Virus record (IMG/VR): IMGVR_UViG_3300043449_001915 | Location: 1-35,475 of that record | Strand: one strand, 5' to 3' | Origin: a virus | DNA: 35,475 nucleotides | Shown: piece after piece, positions 21,698 to 31,011 of the stretch | How the letters are laid out: every line of letters begins with the position of its first letter | Position numbering within the stretch: position 1 is the stretch's first letter | Made by a program: the position numbers and the translations under genes | Notes under the pieces: generated by a model | What the model saw: the letters and a program-made list of their open reading frames with translations, nothing else | Told to the model about the DNA's origin: nothing | The model's database searches: none

Positions 21698-22065
21698 CAG
21701 ACATTATCGCCGATCCAAAGCACCTTGGGCCCAAGCCGTGTATCTATATGGAAGTGTTTGCGGTATACCCCGACTGCAAAGCCAATGATTATTGCTGTGC
21801 CGACAAACTTCAGTTTTGTTGCTCCATCCCAATTCATGTGATCAATATCGGCGGCCTTCCCGACAAGGTGAAGGCTATTTGATGCACCACCCACGCGGGC
21901 ATTATATTCGATCGTACGGTAGCCACTAGTAATGCGGAAAGGTTGATCAACAATAGATCTTAACCTTTGAAGTTTCAGCATAAATTCCGCATCCATGATC
22001 GCTATATGGTTATCAGGGCTCCAGAATTCATCAACATAAAACTCAGCTGTTAGTTTCTTCCGCAT
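21694..22065 (-). CDS. M15-family (VanY/L-Ala-D-Glu type) peptidoglycan peptidase
   Basis: A 123-aa zinc peptidase, an endolysin or lysis helper that cuts peptide cross-links. The motif S-x-H-x-x-G-x-A-x-D is visible as SLHLVGKAADID, the second zinc histidine in KHFHIDTR, and the substrate region as FRITSGYRTIEYNARVGGAS. The segment FVGTAIIIGFAVGVY is a core helix, not a membrane span. The length fits the minimal catalytic domain. No signal peptide is seen, so export would depend on the holin. The start has AAGGAG nine bases upstream and overlaps the previous small gene by 23 bases. Confidence 0.85.
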   Translation of the reverse strand: MRKKLTAEFYVDEFWSPDNHIAIMDAEFMLKLQRLRSIVDQPFRITSGYRTIEYNARVGGASNSLHLVGKAADIDHMNWDGATKLKFVGTAIIIGFAVGVYRKHFHIDTRLGPKVLWIGDNVC

Positions 22066-22228
22066 TTAGTTCAACTCCTTTTCTAGATTGTCCATCAGTA
22101 TTTTCAGTTTTTCTCACAATAAAAAAGGACGTGGCAAAGATTCTTGCTGCGTCCTTGCTTATTCGTGCCTGCTGCCGAACCGTATTAGTGGGTACTTCTG
22201 AAAAAAGCGTTGTGTTGTCTATTCCCAA
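22043..22228 (-). CDS. Small hypothetical protein in the lysis block
   Basis: About 61 aa starting with TTG at 22228, overlapping both neighbours (10 and 23 bases), as in a tightly coupled operon. It is polar with a short hydrophobic stretch (ARIFATSFFIVR) and a charged end (GQSRKGVELNAEETNS). The TTG start and lack of a ribosome site make it uncertain. Function unknown. Confidence 0.4.
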   Translation of the reverse strand: MGIDNTTLFSEVPTNTVRQQARISKDAARIFATSFFIVRKTENTDGQSRKGVELNAEETNS

Positions 22229-22479
22229 TCTACATTGATCGGATCAGAAATAGCTTCAAAAAAGTTTATCTGCCTCTCTGAAAAATATATTTTTAATATT
22301 GAGCATATTAACCTTCGACCTATAAAAAAATGAAAGCTGAATTCACCTGAAACAACGCAGTCAAATTTCAGGTTAAATGATCGAAGCATGTCTGGTCGTT
22401 CAGCCCTCATAGTCGAAACTCTCCCATCAGAAAAAGTTCGTAAAGTATATAACCTGATGAAAATACGCATGCTTTCCAT
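22219..22479 (-). CDS. Hypothetical protein downstream of lysozyme
   Basis: An 86-aa protein, beta-rich, with many aromatic and basic residues (MRIFIRLYTLRTF, then SGEFSFHFFIGRRLICSILK). It starts five bases after the lysozyme stop; ATG 22470 is an alternative with GGAAAG upstream. I see no signal peptide and no family. Its position suggests that it is transcribed with the lysis genes. Confidence 0.45.
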   Translation of the reverse strand: MESMRIFIRLYTLRTFSDGRVSTMRAERPDMLRSFNLKFDCVVSGEFSFHFFIGRRLICSILKIYFSERQINFFEAISDPINVDWE

Positions 22480-22484
22480 CGTTT

Positions 22485-23056
22485 TTAGAAATATACCAAT
22501 CGACCTTCTATAAACATAGTTGACTCGATTTTGCGCCTATTAGAAAGTCCACGGTTCATAACTTTTATGTTTCGCCTTGGATCTGTAACATAAACCCAGG
22601 TCTTGAATTCTTCTGCAACTGCATACGGGTCAGCTCCCATGTTGTACTTTTTCATTAGAGTTGATGAAAACGCAGCGCCATGTCCTACGTTATAAGTCCA
22701 ACTGGCAATTGCATCAAACTGATGCTGCTTTAGATTTTCCCTTAATATGATTGTGTTCAACCATTTTTCAAGCTTAGCTATATCACTTCGAAACATTTGC
22801 TCAGCCTTTGCACGCGTGATCGTATAAGGGTAATTTACTGGAGATCTTGATCCATAGCCTATCGACCAGACACCGATATCCCGATAGGAGGTAAGGCTCA
22901 GTTTTTCAAACCACTTGATAAGGTTCTGCCCTTTGATGGAAACCCTGAGGTATTTTGACCTTTTTACAGGACGAAGGTTTTCAGATATCTTCCTGTTTAT
23001 TGAAAGCGCAACGTCTGATTCAAAAAAGAATAAAAAAAAACGATTATCCTAATCAT
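22485..23056 (-). CDS. GH24 phage lysozyme, interrupted by a one-base homopolymer frameshift
   Basis: The full gene would encode 190 aa from ATG 23056 (GAGG upstream, two bases after the previous stop). The first codons read MIRIIVF, then a run of nine T (minus strand, 23040-23032) shifts the frame. With ten T the frame continues through a membrane/signal-like start, then NLIKWFEKLSLTSYRD with catalytic Glu51 and Asp60, GVWSIGYG, and on to the C-terminal domain FDAIASWTYNVGHGAAFSS. Serine stands in place of the usual threonine in the SIGYG motif. As read, only the 103 C-terminal codons (ATG 22796 to 22485) remain open from a start, without the catalytic residues. A sequencing error, phase variation or slippage are all possible. 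Confidence 0.75.
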
Positions 23057-23057
23057 T

Positions 23058-23225
23058 TTACTCGGCCTCATCGTCTTTGTCTGGGCTAGGATTTTTGGAA
23101 TTCCTACGCATCGCTTTACGAAAATGTTTCGATATAGAACGACCGGCTCTGGTTTCATCAAAAAACCATTCAAGGAGTGCTAGAATGATCAAAACTGAAG
23201 ACAAAATAACCACAACCTCAAACAT
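23058..23225 (-). CDS. Small single-span membrane protein, holin candidate
   Basis: A 55-aa protein from ATG 23225 with AAGGAG nine bases upstream. Residues 2-20 (FEVVVILSSVLIILALLEW) form one membrane span, followed by a basic segment (KHFRKAMRRNSK) and an acidic end (DKDDEAE). It is the first gene after the lysis promoter, and its stop lies two bases before the lysozyme start. Position and size suit a one-span holin or pinholin, with the charged tail in the cytoplasm. No sequence family is recognised, so holin function is inferred from context. Confidence 0.65.
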   Translation of the reverse strand: MFEVVVILSSVLIILALLEWFFDETRAGRSISKHFRKAMRRNSKNPSPDKDDEAE

Positions 23226-23307
23226 ATTCCCTTACTCCTTTGGTTAGAGAATCGATTTGGTTTTTTTATTTTTTTAGGGTTTAAAAAAAAAGATGGGTCT
23301 ATTTCAG

Positions 23308-23336
23308 AATATAACAATTATATGATGGCCGTGCAA
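23308..23336 (-). promoter_or_regulatory. Sigma70-type promoter of the lysis operon
   Basis: On the minus strand TTGCAC (23336-23331) and TATATT (23313-23308) are 17 bases apart. They lie between the terminator of the fibre gene and the 55-aa membrane protein, which fits independent timing of lysis. The downstream leader is very A/T-rich with long homopolymers. Confidence 0.65.
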
Positions 23337-23390
23337 TTGTGCATTAGCAGGTAATGGAATCAACTGAGGTATATCTATATTTTTTGGAAA

Positions 23391-23418
23391 AATAAAAAAG
23401 AGCCGCCCGAAGACGGCT
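23391..23418 (-). terminator. Strong terminator after the tail fibre gene
   Basis: On the minus strand AGCCGTC and GGCGGCT (one G-U) enclose a TTCG tetraloop, followed by CTTTTTTATT. It starts ten bases after the fibre stop at 23429 and closes the late tail operon. Confidence 0.9.
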
Positions 23419-23428
23419 TAGGTTTGAT

Positions 23429-25576
23429 TTAAGCGATGCGAACAGCTCGCAGGCCACAATTTCCGTTTACTGTACTGGTTGTAAAACGTGCGAGCGCTTT
23501 GGGGTAATAGGTAGTATTAGCACTGATATTTACAACCCAGTTCGGCGATGCGTGGGTGTCGCTTAATCCCCTACTTCCGACAGTTCCTTGGCCGGTAAAG
23601 TCAAGCGATGTAATATTCGCAGTCGATAGGAGTCCTGCGGCTGAGTTACCTGACGCGGTTCCGATACCTACAAGATAGCCGTTGACAACCGTTGTACTGG
23701 CTACATCAAATTGAGCAACAGCCTGTATCATCCAAACACCAGGCGTAAGCGCGAGACCGGGATTTCCACCGTCGTTATATTGGTTTGTGGTCAGCGCTGT
23801 CGATGAGCCATTCGCCTCCTGCAGTTCTCCGATATATCCAGCGTCAATCGCTGAACCACTAGATAGCCCTCGCTGTGTGCCGGGAGTTAGGACCAACCCA
23901 CCAACGTAAGCAGTATGGGTACCAGACTGACCGCCCGAGGTTGCGATTTTAGTGCCGTTAGTTGCGTCAGCGTAACTTGCGGCTAGGTTGTAGCTATTGG
24001 CGTTTATCTTAACGACGTAATATGCTGTGTTTGCCGACACACCTGCAGGTAGTGCGCCTGTTGTGGTGAAATAAACCTTCTCGCCAGTGATGCGACCATG
24101 CGAGGTGTGTGATACTACGCCCGGCGTGGCAGAGGTTATTGTGACAGTCGCGGTCGAGAGTGAGCCACCAATATCACCAAGTAGTGAAGTCGGCAATCTA
24201 GTTTCGGTACCCGAAGAACCACCTACTATCATATCTCCCACAGCAGTCATGGGATTTGATAACACGGAAACCCAACCAAGCACTCCGCTCCCGTCAGTTT
24301 TTAGCACTTGATTTGCAGTACCGTCGTCTAACGGAAAGGTCAGTGTGTAGCTAGCTGACAATGTTTCCGGTGTCTTCAGGTTAACACGGAAAGCGAAACC
24401 GCTTTCATATATAGATAAGGCAGGCCCAGACGAGTTAGTGTTACGCAACCACAGCGCACCGTGAGTTCCTGAACTACCAGTAATCATGCTTGTACCAGGG
24501 CTGCTTACGGACAACGCTTCGGTACTAACTGTGCCTGTGAATGATGGAGAGTCTGAGAATACCAATGCTCCTGTCCCTGTTTCATCAGTTACTGCACTGG
24601 CTAGGTTAGCTGAGCTTGGGGTAGCTAGGAATGTCGCAACACCAAAACCGAGCCCAGAGATACCCGTCGATAAAGGAAGTCCTGTGGCGTTAGTAAGTGT
24701 AACTGCACTAGGCGTTCCTAGGTTTGGCGTGACTAGTGTTGGGTTAATAGAATTTACAACGAAACCAGTCCCCGTTCCATCCGTCAAGGCTAAGTTAAAA
24801 TTGGTTGAGGTAGGTGTTGCGAGGAACACTGACATACCGGCAGCCATCCCACTTACGCCGGTAGATATAGGAAGGCCTGTGCAGTTGGTAAGTGTTCCGC
24901 TTGTTGGTGTGCCGAGGACTGGTGTTGTCAGTATGGGACTGGTCAGGGTTTTGTTGGTTAGAGTTTGTATTTCTGTGAGACCTGCTACCGTTCCGACACC
25001 GTGAGTACTTGTATCTGATTCATGGTCAGTGAGTTCCGTTTTTGTAGCAAAATTACCGCTTGCTACCCAACGCAATCCCACCGTGTCATATTTAAAAGCC
25101 AGAATCTGAGATGCCTCTAAGGTAAAGTCGGATCCTCGTCCAGTGATAATGCGATTCGCAGCAGCAGCGCCAGCGTCCTGGTTTTTTATTATGATCGACG
25201 ATCCCTGGCCATTAACGAGATAAATCACTTTTTGAAGGCTCGGTATTATCCCACTGATCGAAGCAAGAGAACCATGTGAAAACTTGATGACCTGAGCCGA
25301 ACCAGTAGGCGTCACGGTTTGAAGTGATCCAGTGGTTGTCGTGTCGTTCTGGGTTTCAAAGCTCGTCTTATCGTTCTGCCACGTCGTTCCATTATATTCA
25401 CGCAAAAGTTGATTGGTCGTATTCCAATAAATGCTTCCCGCTTGTGGCGTAAACACTGCCTCGAATGCAGCGTCATTGGCGTATGCTTCCAATGCCTGTG
25501 ACGTGAACGCATTTGCATCAGGATTGGTTACATTCGCACCGTCGATGTTACTTAGATTCCTAGTTATCGTTGACAT
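23429..25576 (-). CDS. Tail fibre / receptor-binding protein
   Basis: A 715-aa protein. The first 200 residues hold an N-terminal attachment domain ([20 protein letters not shown]). Residues about 200-345 contain repeats typical of phage fibres ([20 protein letters not shown], then [20 protein letters not shown] with STGISG), probably a triple beta-spiral-like shaft. The C-terminal third is a beta-rich head (from about [13 protein letters not shown] to [11 protein letters not shown] and GLRAVRIA), likely the receptor-binding part. It overlaps the hub gene by 17 bases and is closed by a strong terminator. Host range would depend mainly on this gene. Confidence 0.85.
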   Translation of the reverse strand: MSTITRNLSNIDGANVTNPDANAFTSQALEAYANDAAFEAVFTPQAGSIYWNTTNQLLREYNGTTWQNDKTSFETQNDTTTTGSLQTVTPTGSAQVIKFSHGSLASISGIIPSLQKVIYLVNGQGSSIIIKNQDAGAAAANRIITGRGSDFTLEASQILAFKYDTVGLRWVASGNFATKTELTDHESDTSTHGVGTVAGLTEIQTLTNKTLTSPILTTPVLGTPTSGTLTNCTGLPISTGVSGMAAGMSVFLATPTSTNFNLALTDGTGTGFVVNSINPTLVTPNLGTPSAVTLTNATGLPLSTGISGLGFGVATFLATPSSANLASAVTDETGTGALVFSDSPSFTGTVSTEALSVSSPGTSMITGSSGTHGALWLRNTNSSGPALSIYESGFAFRVNLKTPETLSASYTLTFPLDDGTANQVLKTDGSGVLGWVSVLSNPMTAVGDMIVGGSSGTETRLPTSLLGDIGGSLSTATVTITSATPGVVSHTSHGRITGEKVYFTTTGALPAGVSANTAYYVVKINANSYNLAASYADATNGTKIATSGGQSGTHTAYVGGLVLTPGTQRGLSSGSAIDAGYIGELQEANGSSTALTTNQYNDGGNPGLALTPGVWMIQAVAQFDVASTTVVNGYLVGIGTASGNSAAGLLSTANITSLDFTGQGTVGSRGLSDTHASPNWVVNISANTTYYPKALARFTTSTVNGNCGLRAVRIA

Positions 25577-27506
25577 AAAGATACCTTCCCTGGATCGCGC
25601 GCCCTTGAGGCAGCTGTTCTATAGCTGTAATGATAATTTTTTTCTGAAACTGAGGATGATCTAACTGGATCATATCGGCAAGCTCAAGCTCCACCTCATC
25701 ATCAAGGAGCGTGAACTTAATTGGAGTGACCGGGCTCCCATAGAAGTCGGATATTTCGTCAAAGCGTTCTGTCGAGTTGACTTCCAGGACATGCGAAATT
25801 TCCAGTGTCCTCTCGCTGCCCAATATTTCCGCGCGTGGCGAAGGCACTTTAACTGTCAGGAAGGCCAGGGCAATGTCCGAGCGGAAATATTTCGGTGAAA
25901 ATATCACCTGTTTAGTTTGGTCGCGATATTCACTCCCCCATGACAGGCCAGTGATCTGACTTTCGTCCAGCGTTTGGCTTGGCGATGCATAGGGGTTTAT
26001 TTGAACAAGGTAAGGCTCATCGTTTGAGGCAGGAAATACGATAACGGTTAGAAGCGTCCTATTTATCTCTGAAAGGAAAGTACCAAGTGTCGGAACGGTT
26101 GTCCCGAACCCAGCTCTTATTAATACTTTGTCTGGATAAATGGCATCAAGACTATCAAAACTTCCTGGTGATACCGCATAGCCATGTGATTCAAGTGCGA
26201 ATTCGATAACCTTAGGGCCTGATAGCGCTCCTGAAATATTATTCAGGACCACATAAAGTTCGGATTGAGTCAGATCAAGGCCTGTTACACCTGAAATTGT
26301 GAGCCAGCGATGACCACCAGGCGTGAGAGTGCTGGAAAGCACGGCTGGCGTGGTCCACGTTTCTCGCGGAATATTGGTCGAAAAAAAATGACGATATCTG
26401 TCGCAGTTGAGGATGGTATCGAAATTTCCGCCGCCCGGTGGGTCATCATACCCTAAGAAAAAGTATGAGCGTTCGGGTGCGGTAGTCCTTTGCCCATACA
26501 TTCTTCCCGCAACGATCAAGGCGGCAGCCACACGGTCCAGGACGCAATTTTCACCGAGAATCATATCGGACAACGTCACCGCATTGCTTGCCTGCTCAAA
26601 ACGTCCAAACAAGTGAGCCCCTCCGGTAATGGCTTCATTTATCGGGGACGGTGCTGGCAATGTCTGATAGGCAGGCATACGCCCAAGGATACCCGTTGTG
26701 GGTCCGGTGGGAATAACTTTGATGATGAAGCTATTTGTATCAGGGCCTCGGCTCATGGCTTTCGTGCTTGGAGGAATTAGGAAAAATCCGCCAGGTGTTC
26801 CAAGGTCGATTTCCTCAGTTTCTCCAAGCTCGTAGGGCGTTTCGGAACCGAATAGCATGGGAATCGCGATGTTTTCGAACTCTTTTGGTATGTTCGAACC
26901 ATCATAATATGCATTGAATGACCTAGTAACTCGGTTCAGGTATTCCGGATCTCCCCAGGTGCATTCAGAATCAAGGATGGTCTGCCGTTTTTGAATCGTA
27001 ACCGTCAAAGTGAAGTTCGAAACCGCCGAGCGGGTCGTGATACCTTTGAACTTTATGACGTCATCAAGGTATATGCGTACAGTCCGATTGGAAAAGATCA
27101 GGATATTCTGAATCAGTGGCAACCAGTCATCGTCAATCCGAATTCCAAAAGACCCTATCGTAATATCGGTTAGGCCAGTCTCAAAGGAACGTATCGAGGT
27201 CGAATAGCTGATAAAGGACGTCAGCCTGTTTTCCCAGAATACCAATGGCGATAATGGATTGGTTGGGTCGCTTGGAAGATACTGGCTGGGAGCGTTGAAC
27301 ATAAGATATAGACTAAATTCAACCAGGACCACGCCCGACTCATAAGAAGGGATATCGAGTGTAGCGGTTTCCTCATCATAGGTGAAGGCTGTATCAATCC
27401 CTTTGACATATACCAATGTAACTTCCCAAGGCCATTGGGCCTCAGTCCCAGAAATGATCGAAGTGATATCTGCAAGTGGGCTAAGCGTGACTTTTTGTAC
27501 CTGCAT
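25560..27506 (-). CDS. Tail hub / tail tip protein
   Basis: A 648-aa beta-rich protein between the distal tail proteins and the fibre. Its size and order match the central tail hub (Tal/gp27-like) of siphoviruses: an N-terminal region with repeated strands ([20 protein letters not shown], then [14 protein letters not shown] and [13 protein letters not shown]), a large insertion in the middle and a C-terminal domain ([20 protein letters not shown]). The [10 protein letters not shown] segment recalls the start of hub domains. No lytic motif is visible. Placement rests on order and size. Confidence 0.6.
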   Translation of the reverse strand: MQVQKVTLSPLADITSIISGTEAQWPWEVTLVYVKGIDTAFTYDEETATLDIPSYESGVVLVEFSLYLMFNAPSQYLPSDPTNPLSPLVFWENRLTSFISYSTSIRSFETGLTDITIGSFGIRIDDDWLPLIQNILIFSNRTVRIYLDDVIKFKGITTRSAVSNFTLTVTIQKRQTILDSECTWGDPEYLNRVTRSFNAYYDGSNIPKEFENIAIPMLFGSETPYELGETEEIDLGTPGGFFLIPPSTKAMSRGPDTNSFIIKVIPTGPTTGILGRMPAYQTLPAPSPINEAITGGAHLFGRFEQASNAVTLSDMILGENCVLDRVAAALIVAGRMYGQRTTAPERSYFFLGYDDPPGGGNFDTILNCDRYRHFFSTNIPRETWTTPAVLSSTLTPGGHRWLTISGVTGLDLTQSELYVVLNNISGALSGPKVIEFALESHGYAVSPGSFDSLDAIYPDKVLIRAGFGTTVPTLGTFLSEINRTLLTVIVFPASNDEPYLVQINPYASPSQTLDESQITGLSWGSEYRDQTKQVIFSPKYFRSDIALAFLTVKVPSPRAEILGSERTLEISHVLEVNSTERFDEISDFYGSPVTPIKFTLLDDEVELELADMIQLDHPQFQKKIIITAIEQLPQGRAIQGRYLYVNDN

Positions 27507-27508
27507 TT

Positions 27509-27973
27509 TTAGATCGCTCCGTAAAGTTCAAGCGCAACTGGTGCCGAGGATGCTGCACCAGGGCTGGCATTGAAACCCATGGTGACTGGCCAGTCCAGAA
27601 CCACGCCGATATATTGGATTTCGGAAAATGTGTAATTTGAAAGCTCAAGTTCAAAGCGTGTCGGAGCGGACGCATTCATGTTGAAACGCGGCGAAAATGT
27701 AAACGCTATCCATCCATAGAAATTATCGGTCGCGTCATAATCTTGTTCGATTGCCGATACCAAAACTTCCTGGCTCTCACCCAGCAGAACGTCCGAGACA
27801 TAGGCATTCACCCGCATGCTAACGGTCGGCTGCAGTCCTCTTTTAAAAAGCTGGATGCGATAGAGAGAGAGTTGTTGATTATCATCCGGTTCAACGGTTC
27901 CGAGGTCTATCGTGTAAGGCGCGCCGTTTGAAATGATCACTGCAATGCTGTCAGGATATTGCCGGAATGCCAT
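27509..27973 (-). CDS. Minor tail protein
   Basis: A 154-aa beta-rich protein (MAFRQYPDSIAVIISNGAPY, then LYRIQLFKRGLQPTVSMRVN and FYGWIAFTFSPRF) that starts on the last base of the upstream gene. No signal peptide and no cysteine pairs. It lies between the distal-tail and hub genes, so it is probably part of the tail tip complex. Specific role unknown. Confidence 0.55.
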   Translation of the reverse strand: MAFRQYPDSIAVIISNGAPYTIDLGTVEPDDNQQLSLYRIQLFKRGLQPTVSMRVNAYVSDVLLGESQEVLVSAIEQDYDATDNFYGWIAFTFSPRFNMNASAPTRFELELSNYTFSEIQYIGVVLDWPVTMGFNASPGAASSAPVALELYGAI

Positions 27974-28782
27974 TAGACTACCTCACGCAAAGCAAAGGCC
28001 ACATTGAACTTGTTCAGATAGGCATGTGTTAGCTTAGGAATATCCTCGAAATATGATAGGAGGCTTCCAAACTGGAATGAGTAAGCTATTTCAAGCGGGT
28101 CCAGTACGAAGACGAACGGGACCGAGAGTCCGAGTTTTTCGACCGACGATAGGAGTTTAGTTCGATCATCAGTGCCAAGGTAACTCCAGCCCATAGCAGA
28201 AAACATAGCGTATTGAAGTTTTCTAACACTATAGATAACACCCGAATCACTTGTCGCCCTTCTCGTTAGGTCATTCCGTTCGAATTGAAATTGCTGCTTT
28301 GCATTGAATTGAAAGTCAATGTGATCGCCAAGGAATATTGCAGAGACTTCGATATCACTTGGGTTAAGGCTGTCATCGATGGTTATTTGCCAAAATCTAT
28401 ATTGCTGGCCTGTTGGGTTATCATCATCGGTCAGATCACAGAAAACACCCTTATCAGTAACCTGGGCCTCCTTTATGAAAGGTTCATCGCCCTCGAATAT
28501 GTCAATCATATTGGCTTTTAGCGTGATCACGGCTTGATTGCTGATAGTCAGGTACTTATCGACTTCCCCAAACATTGCAAAAAAGCTGCACTGCTTATTT
28601 GCCTGCATATCAATCTTAATTAAAAAGGATTTCGTCGTCGGCTTCCATATTCTCCCGCGTTGTTTGAAGTTCAAGGCATTGGAAAATGGGAATCCTGGCT
28701 CCGCTGCTACCGTAATCACAGCATCATCCAGCTGGTTGTTATCGCAGATTCTGGCGTTGCGCCTTAGTTTGATATTACTCAC
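27973..28782 (-). CDS. Distal tail protein candidate
   Basis: A 269-aa protein following the tape measure gene, in the position of the distal tail protein (Dit) of siphoviruses. It is beta-rich with segments such as SFLIKIDMQANKQCSFFAMF, RFWQITIDDSLNPSDIEVSA and VFVLDPLEIAYSFQFGSLLS. The pattern of an SD-x-EVSAIFLGDHI strand is common in minor tail proteins. Placement from gene order; a tail-tip protein other than Dit is possible. Confidence 0.55.
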   Translation of the reverse strand: MSNIKLRRNARICDNNQLDDAVITVAAEPGFPFSNALNFKQRGRIWKPTTKSFLIKIDMQANKQCSFFAMFGEVDKYLTISNQAVITLKANMIDIFEGDEPFIKEAQVTDKGVFCDLTDDDNPTGQQYRFWQITIDDSLNPSDIEVSAIFLGDHIDFQFNAKQQFQFERNDLTRRATSDSGVIYSVRKLQYAMFSAMGWSYLGTDDRTKLLSSVEKLGLSVPFVFVLDPLEIAYSFQFGSLLSYFEDIPKLTHAYLNKFNVAFALREVV

Positions 28783-28791
28783 CGTGTCCCC

Positions 28792-31008
28792 TTACCTTGA
28801 TCTTTCTACGTCTTGCCGTTTATTTTTGCGCTGAACTGCCTGACTTGTCGGCTGCGGAGTAACCTGCGGCGGTTCTGATGGTATATCCCCTGTATTACCA
28901 GCACTAGAGGCAGTCGTTACAGAAAGCGAGAGCGCATCGACGCGATCGGAAACCCTTCCAAGACCAGCCACTATTTGCGTTAGCTTATCACTCACGGCAC
29001 CGAAAACGAGTTCATTCAGGATTTTTCCTTGGATCTCGTTTGATTGCTGCAAAAGGACTATTTGATCAGCTGTAACTCCGCTCTGCAGACTCTTTTGGAG
29101 GTCTTCGAAGTTCGACTTTGGTACGACGACTTCCCCAGGTGTGAGCAGTGCGGGAACCGTGTCTTTGTTTCCAACGCCGGGGACGATACCGCCCTCTGCG
29201 AATGCAAAACGCTGCGAACGGATTTCATTTAATCTTGATGTTCCTATGGCAATTGCTGCAGCGGCTGCTACAGCACCCAAAGCAGGCCCTACAATTGGTA
29301 TCCCAGCAAGTGACTTATAGGCTTCGATGGCTGTAACGGGAATGGATATGGCTGCCTGCGCAATAGCCGCAGCCTTACCGAGTTCAAATGCTTCCCTCGA
29401 CTTGCTTTTTGTGAGTTCTGCAATTGCAGAAAGGCCCTTTTGTGCGGTCTGCACACGCTGAGCATATGTCTGTTCATCAAATTGTTTTCGTGCATTTCCG
29501 GTTTGGACTAAAAGATTAAACTCATCATCCTGAGACTTTTTCAGCTGGGCTTTTCGCTTTTCATCCCCAGCTTTTTCTTGGGCCAGCTTTTTATTGATCC
29601 GTTCCTGGTCGCGAAGTAATTCAGCCTGACCAAATTGACCAAGCTGCGCGAGACGGTCGGACTCGATCTTAAGGCGTTCGGCTGTCAGCTCCGCTTCGCG
29701 TTCCTGCAGGCGAGCAATCTTTTCTTCGTCCTGCGTACCTTCCTGCTCGGCAAGTATCGCTTGTCTTACAGCTGATTCCTGGAAGGCTATTTCAGTTATC
29801 TTTTTTTCTTTTTCCTGGAGCCGTGCAAGGTCCTGAGCCGCTGACTTGCCGTCCTCTTCCTGTTTTCTGTCCCTCTCTTCTTTCTGTTTTGCTTGCCGTT
29901 CGGCCTGAGCCTTATCAGCCAGTGCCTGCGCTGCTTTCGCTGCGTCTGCATCTTTCGAAAGGGACTCTGCAACACCTTCCTGTTTTACAAGCTTAAGCCT
30001 TTCAAGGCCCAGCCTTTGAATAGAGCCAGTCACAGAATCAATGTTACCGGCAATAGTACTCGCGTCATCACCGAAAAAGCTGAAACCAGCCTTTTGCTGT
30101 TTTTGCAGTTCTTTCAGCTGTTCATCAAGTCCGCCGAGTTCCTCAGTGATAGCTCGAATGCGCTTTTGTGATTCGTTTTCATTCGCAATCTTTTGCTGCT
30201 CTTTCAGATAGCGAATATTGCCTTCGGTCGCCCGCGAAATCAGATTAATGAATTCATTAAGCGGACCTTTGGTTTCCCCTCCGATAGTCGCAGCGAGGAT
30301 TGAAAAGTTATCTTTCAGGGTCGAAATGGAGCCCGATACGGTTTTGGAAAGCCGATCAGTAGATCCGAAGAACTGCCCGCCCTCGCTTGTCATCTTTTGG
30401 AAGGCTTTACCGACCTCATCGGCGGTGATTTTGCTGTCGGATATCAGGCCGCGAATGGATGTGCTGGCAACGCCGAGGGACTTTGCAAGCTCTGGCCCGA
30501 TATTGATACCGCGTTCGATCAGCTGGTTGAATCGTTCGCCGGTTAGTTTTCCCTCTGCCTGTATCTGACCGAATATCGTCGCTATCTCGGAAAGGTCCTT
30601 CCCGGTCCCCGCCGATACCTCGCCTAATTGCCTTAGCTGTTCGATTGATTGTTCGGTACTCGATCCAAAGGCTAGCAGGATGCGATTAGCTTCGGCCACT
30701 TCTGCCAGCGCAAAAGGGGATTGCGAGGCAAACTGCGTCAGTCGCTCCATCTGCTTGGCTGCGCCCTGAGCCGATCCGGTGAAAGTGATGAACTGAGTGG
30801 TAAGGTCTTCCATTTCGCGCGTGGCATTCAGAACGAAATCAAAAGTCCCCTTAAGGGCCGCTATGCCGCCCAGTGCAACGCCGACCTTAGCAAAGGCAGA
30901 GCCGAGTCCCTCCACTCCCTTTTCGGCTTCCTTAGCCTGCTTTCCGAGGTTTCCAAGCGGGTCAGATGGATCGGTCTTAATTGCTATGGTTAGGCTGGCG
31001 TCCGCCAC
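28792..31008 (-). CDS. Tail tape measure protein
   Basis: A 738-aa protein that sets tail length and crosses the host envelope during DNA entry. It starts at GTG 31008 with AGAGGTG upstream, four bases after the stop of the frameshifted chaperone. The N-terminus (AEKGVEGLGSAFAKVGVALG, then GRFxxxxERGINIGPELAKSLG type segments) matches tape-measure N-terminal domains. Residues about 350-500 are a long charged coiled coil (KAEAK/QEEERDR-type). Near residues 545-605 are hydrophobic helices (IPIVGPALGAVAAAAAIAIG), followed by FAEGGIVPGVGNKDTVPALL, a standard tape-measure motif. At about 0.15 nm per residue the tail would be near 110 nm. Confidence 0.93.
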   Translation of the reverse strand: MADASLTIAIKTDPSDPLGNLGKQAKEAEKGVEGLGSAFAKVGVALGGIAALKGTFDFVLNATREMEDLTTQFITFTGSAQGAAKQMERLTQFASQSPFALAEVAEANRILLAFGSSTEQSIEQLRQLGEVSAGTGKDLSEIATIFGQIQAEGKLTGERFNQLIERGINIGPELAKSLGVASTSIRGLISDSKITADEVGKAFQKMTSEGGQFFGSTDRLSKTVSGSISTLKDNFSILAATIGGETKGPLNEFINLISRATEGNIRYLKEQQKIANENESQKRIRAITEELGGLDEQLKELQKQQKAGFSFFGDDASTIAGNIDSVTGSIQRLGLERLKLVKQEGVAESLSKDADAAKAAQALADKAQAERQAKQKEERDRKQEEDGKSAAQDLARLQEKEKKITEIAFQESAVRQAILAEQEGTQDEEKIARLQEREAELTAERLKIESDRLAQLGQFGQAELLRDQERINKKLAQEKAGDEKRKAQLKKSQDDEFNLLVQTGNARKQFDEQTYAQRVQTAQKGLSAIAELTKSKSREAFELGKAAAIAQAAISIPVTAIEAYKSLAGIPIVGPALGAVAAAAAIAIGTSRLNEIRSQRFAFAEGGIVPGVGNKDTVPALLTPGEVVVPKSNFEDLQKSLQSGVTADQIVLLQQSNEIQGKILNELVFGAVSDKLTQIVAGLGRVSDRVDALSLSVTTASSAGNTGDIPSEPPQVTPQPTSQAVQRKNKRQDVERSR

Positions 31009-31011
31009 GGT

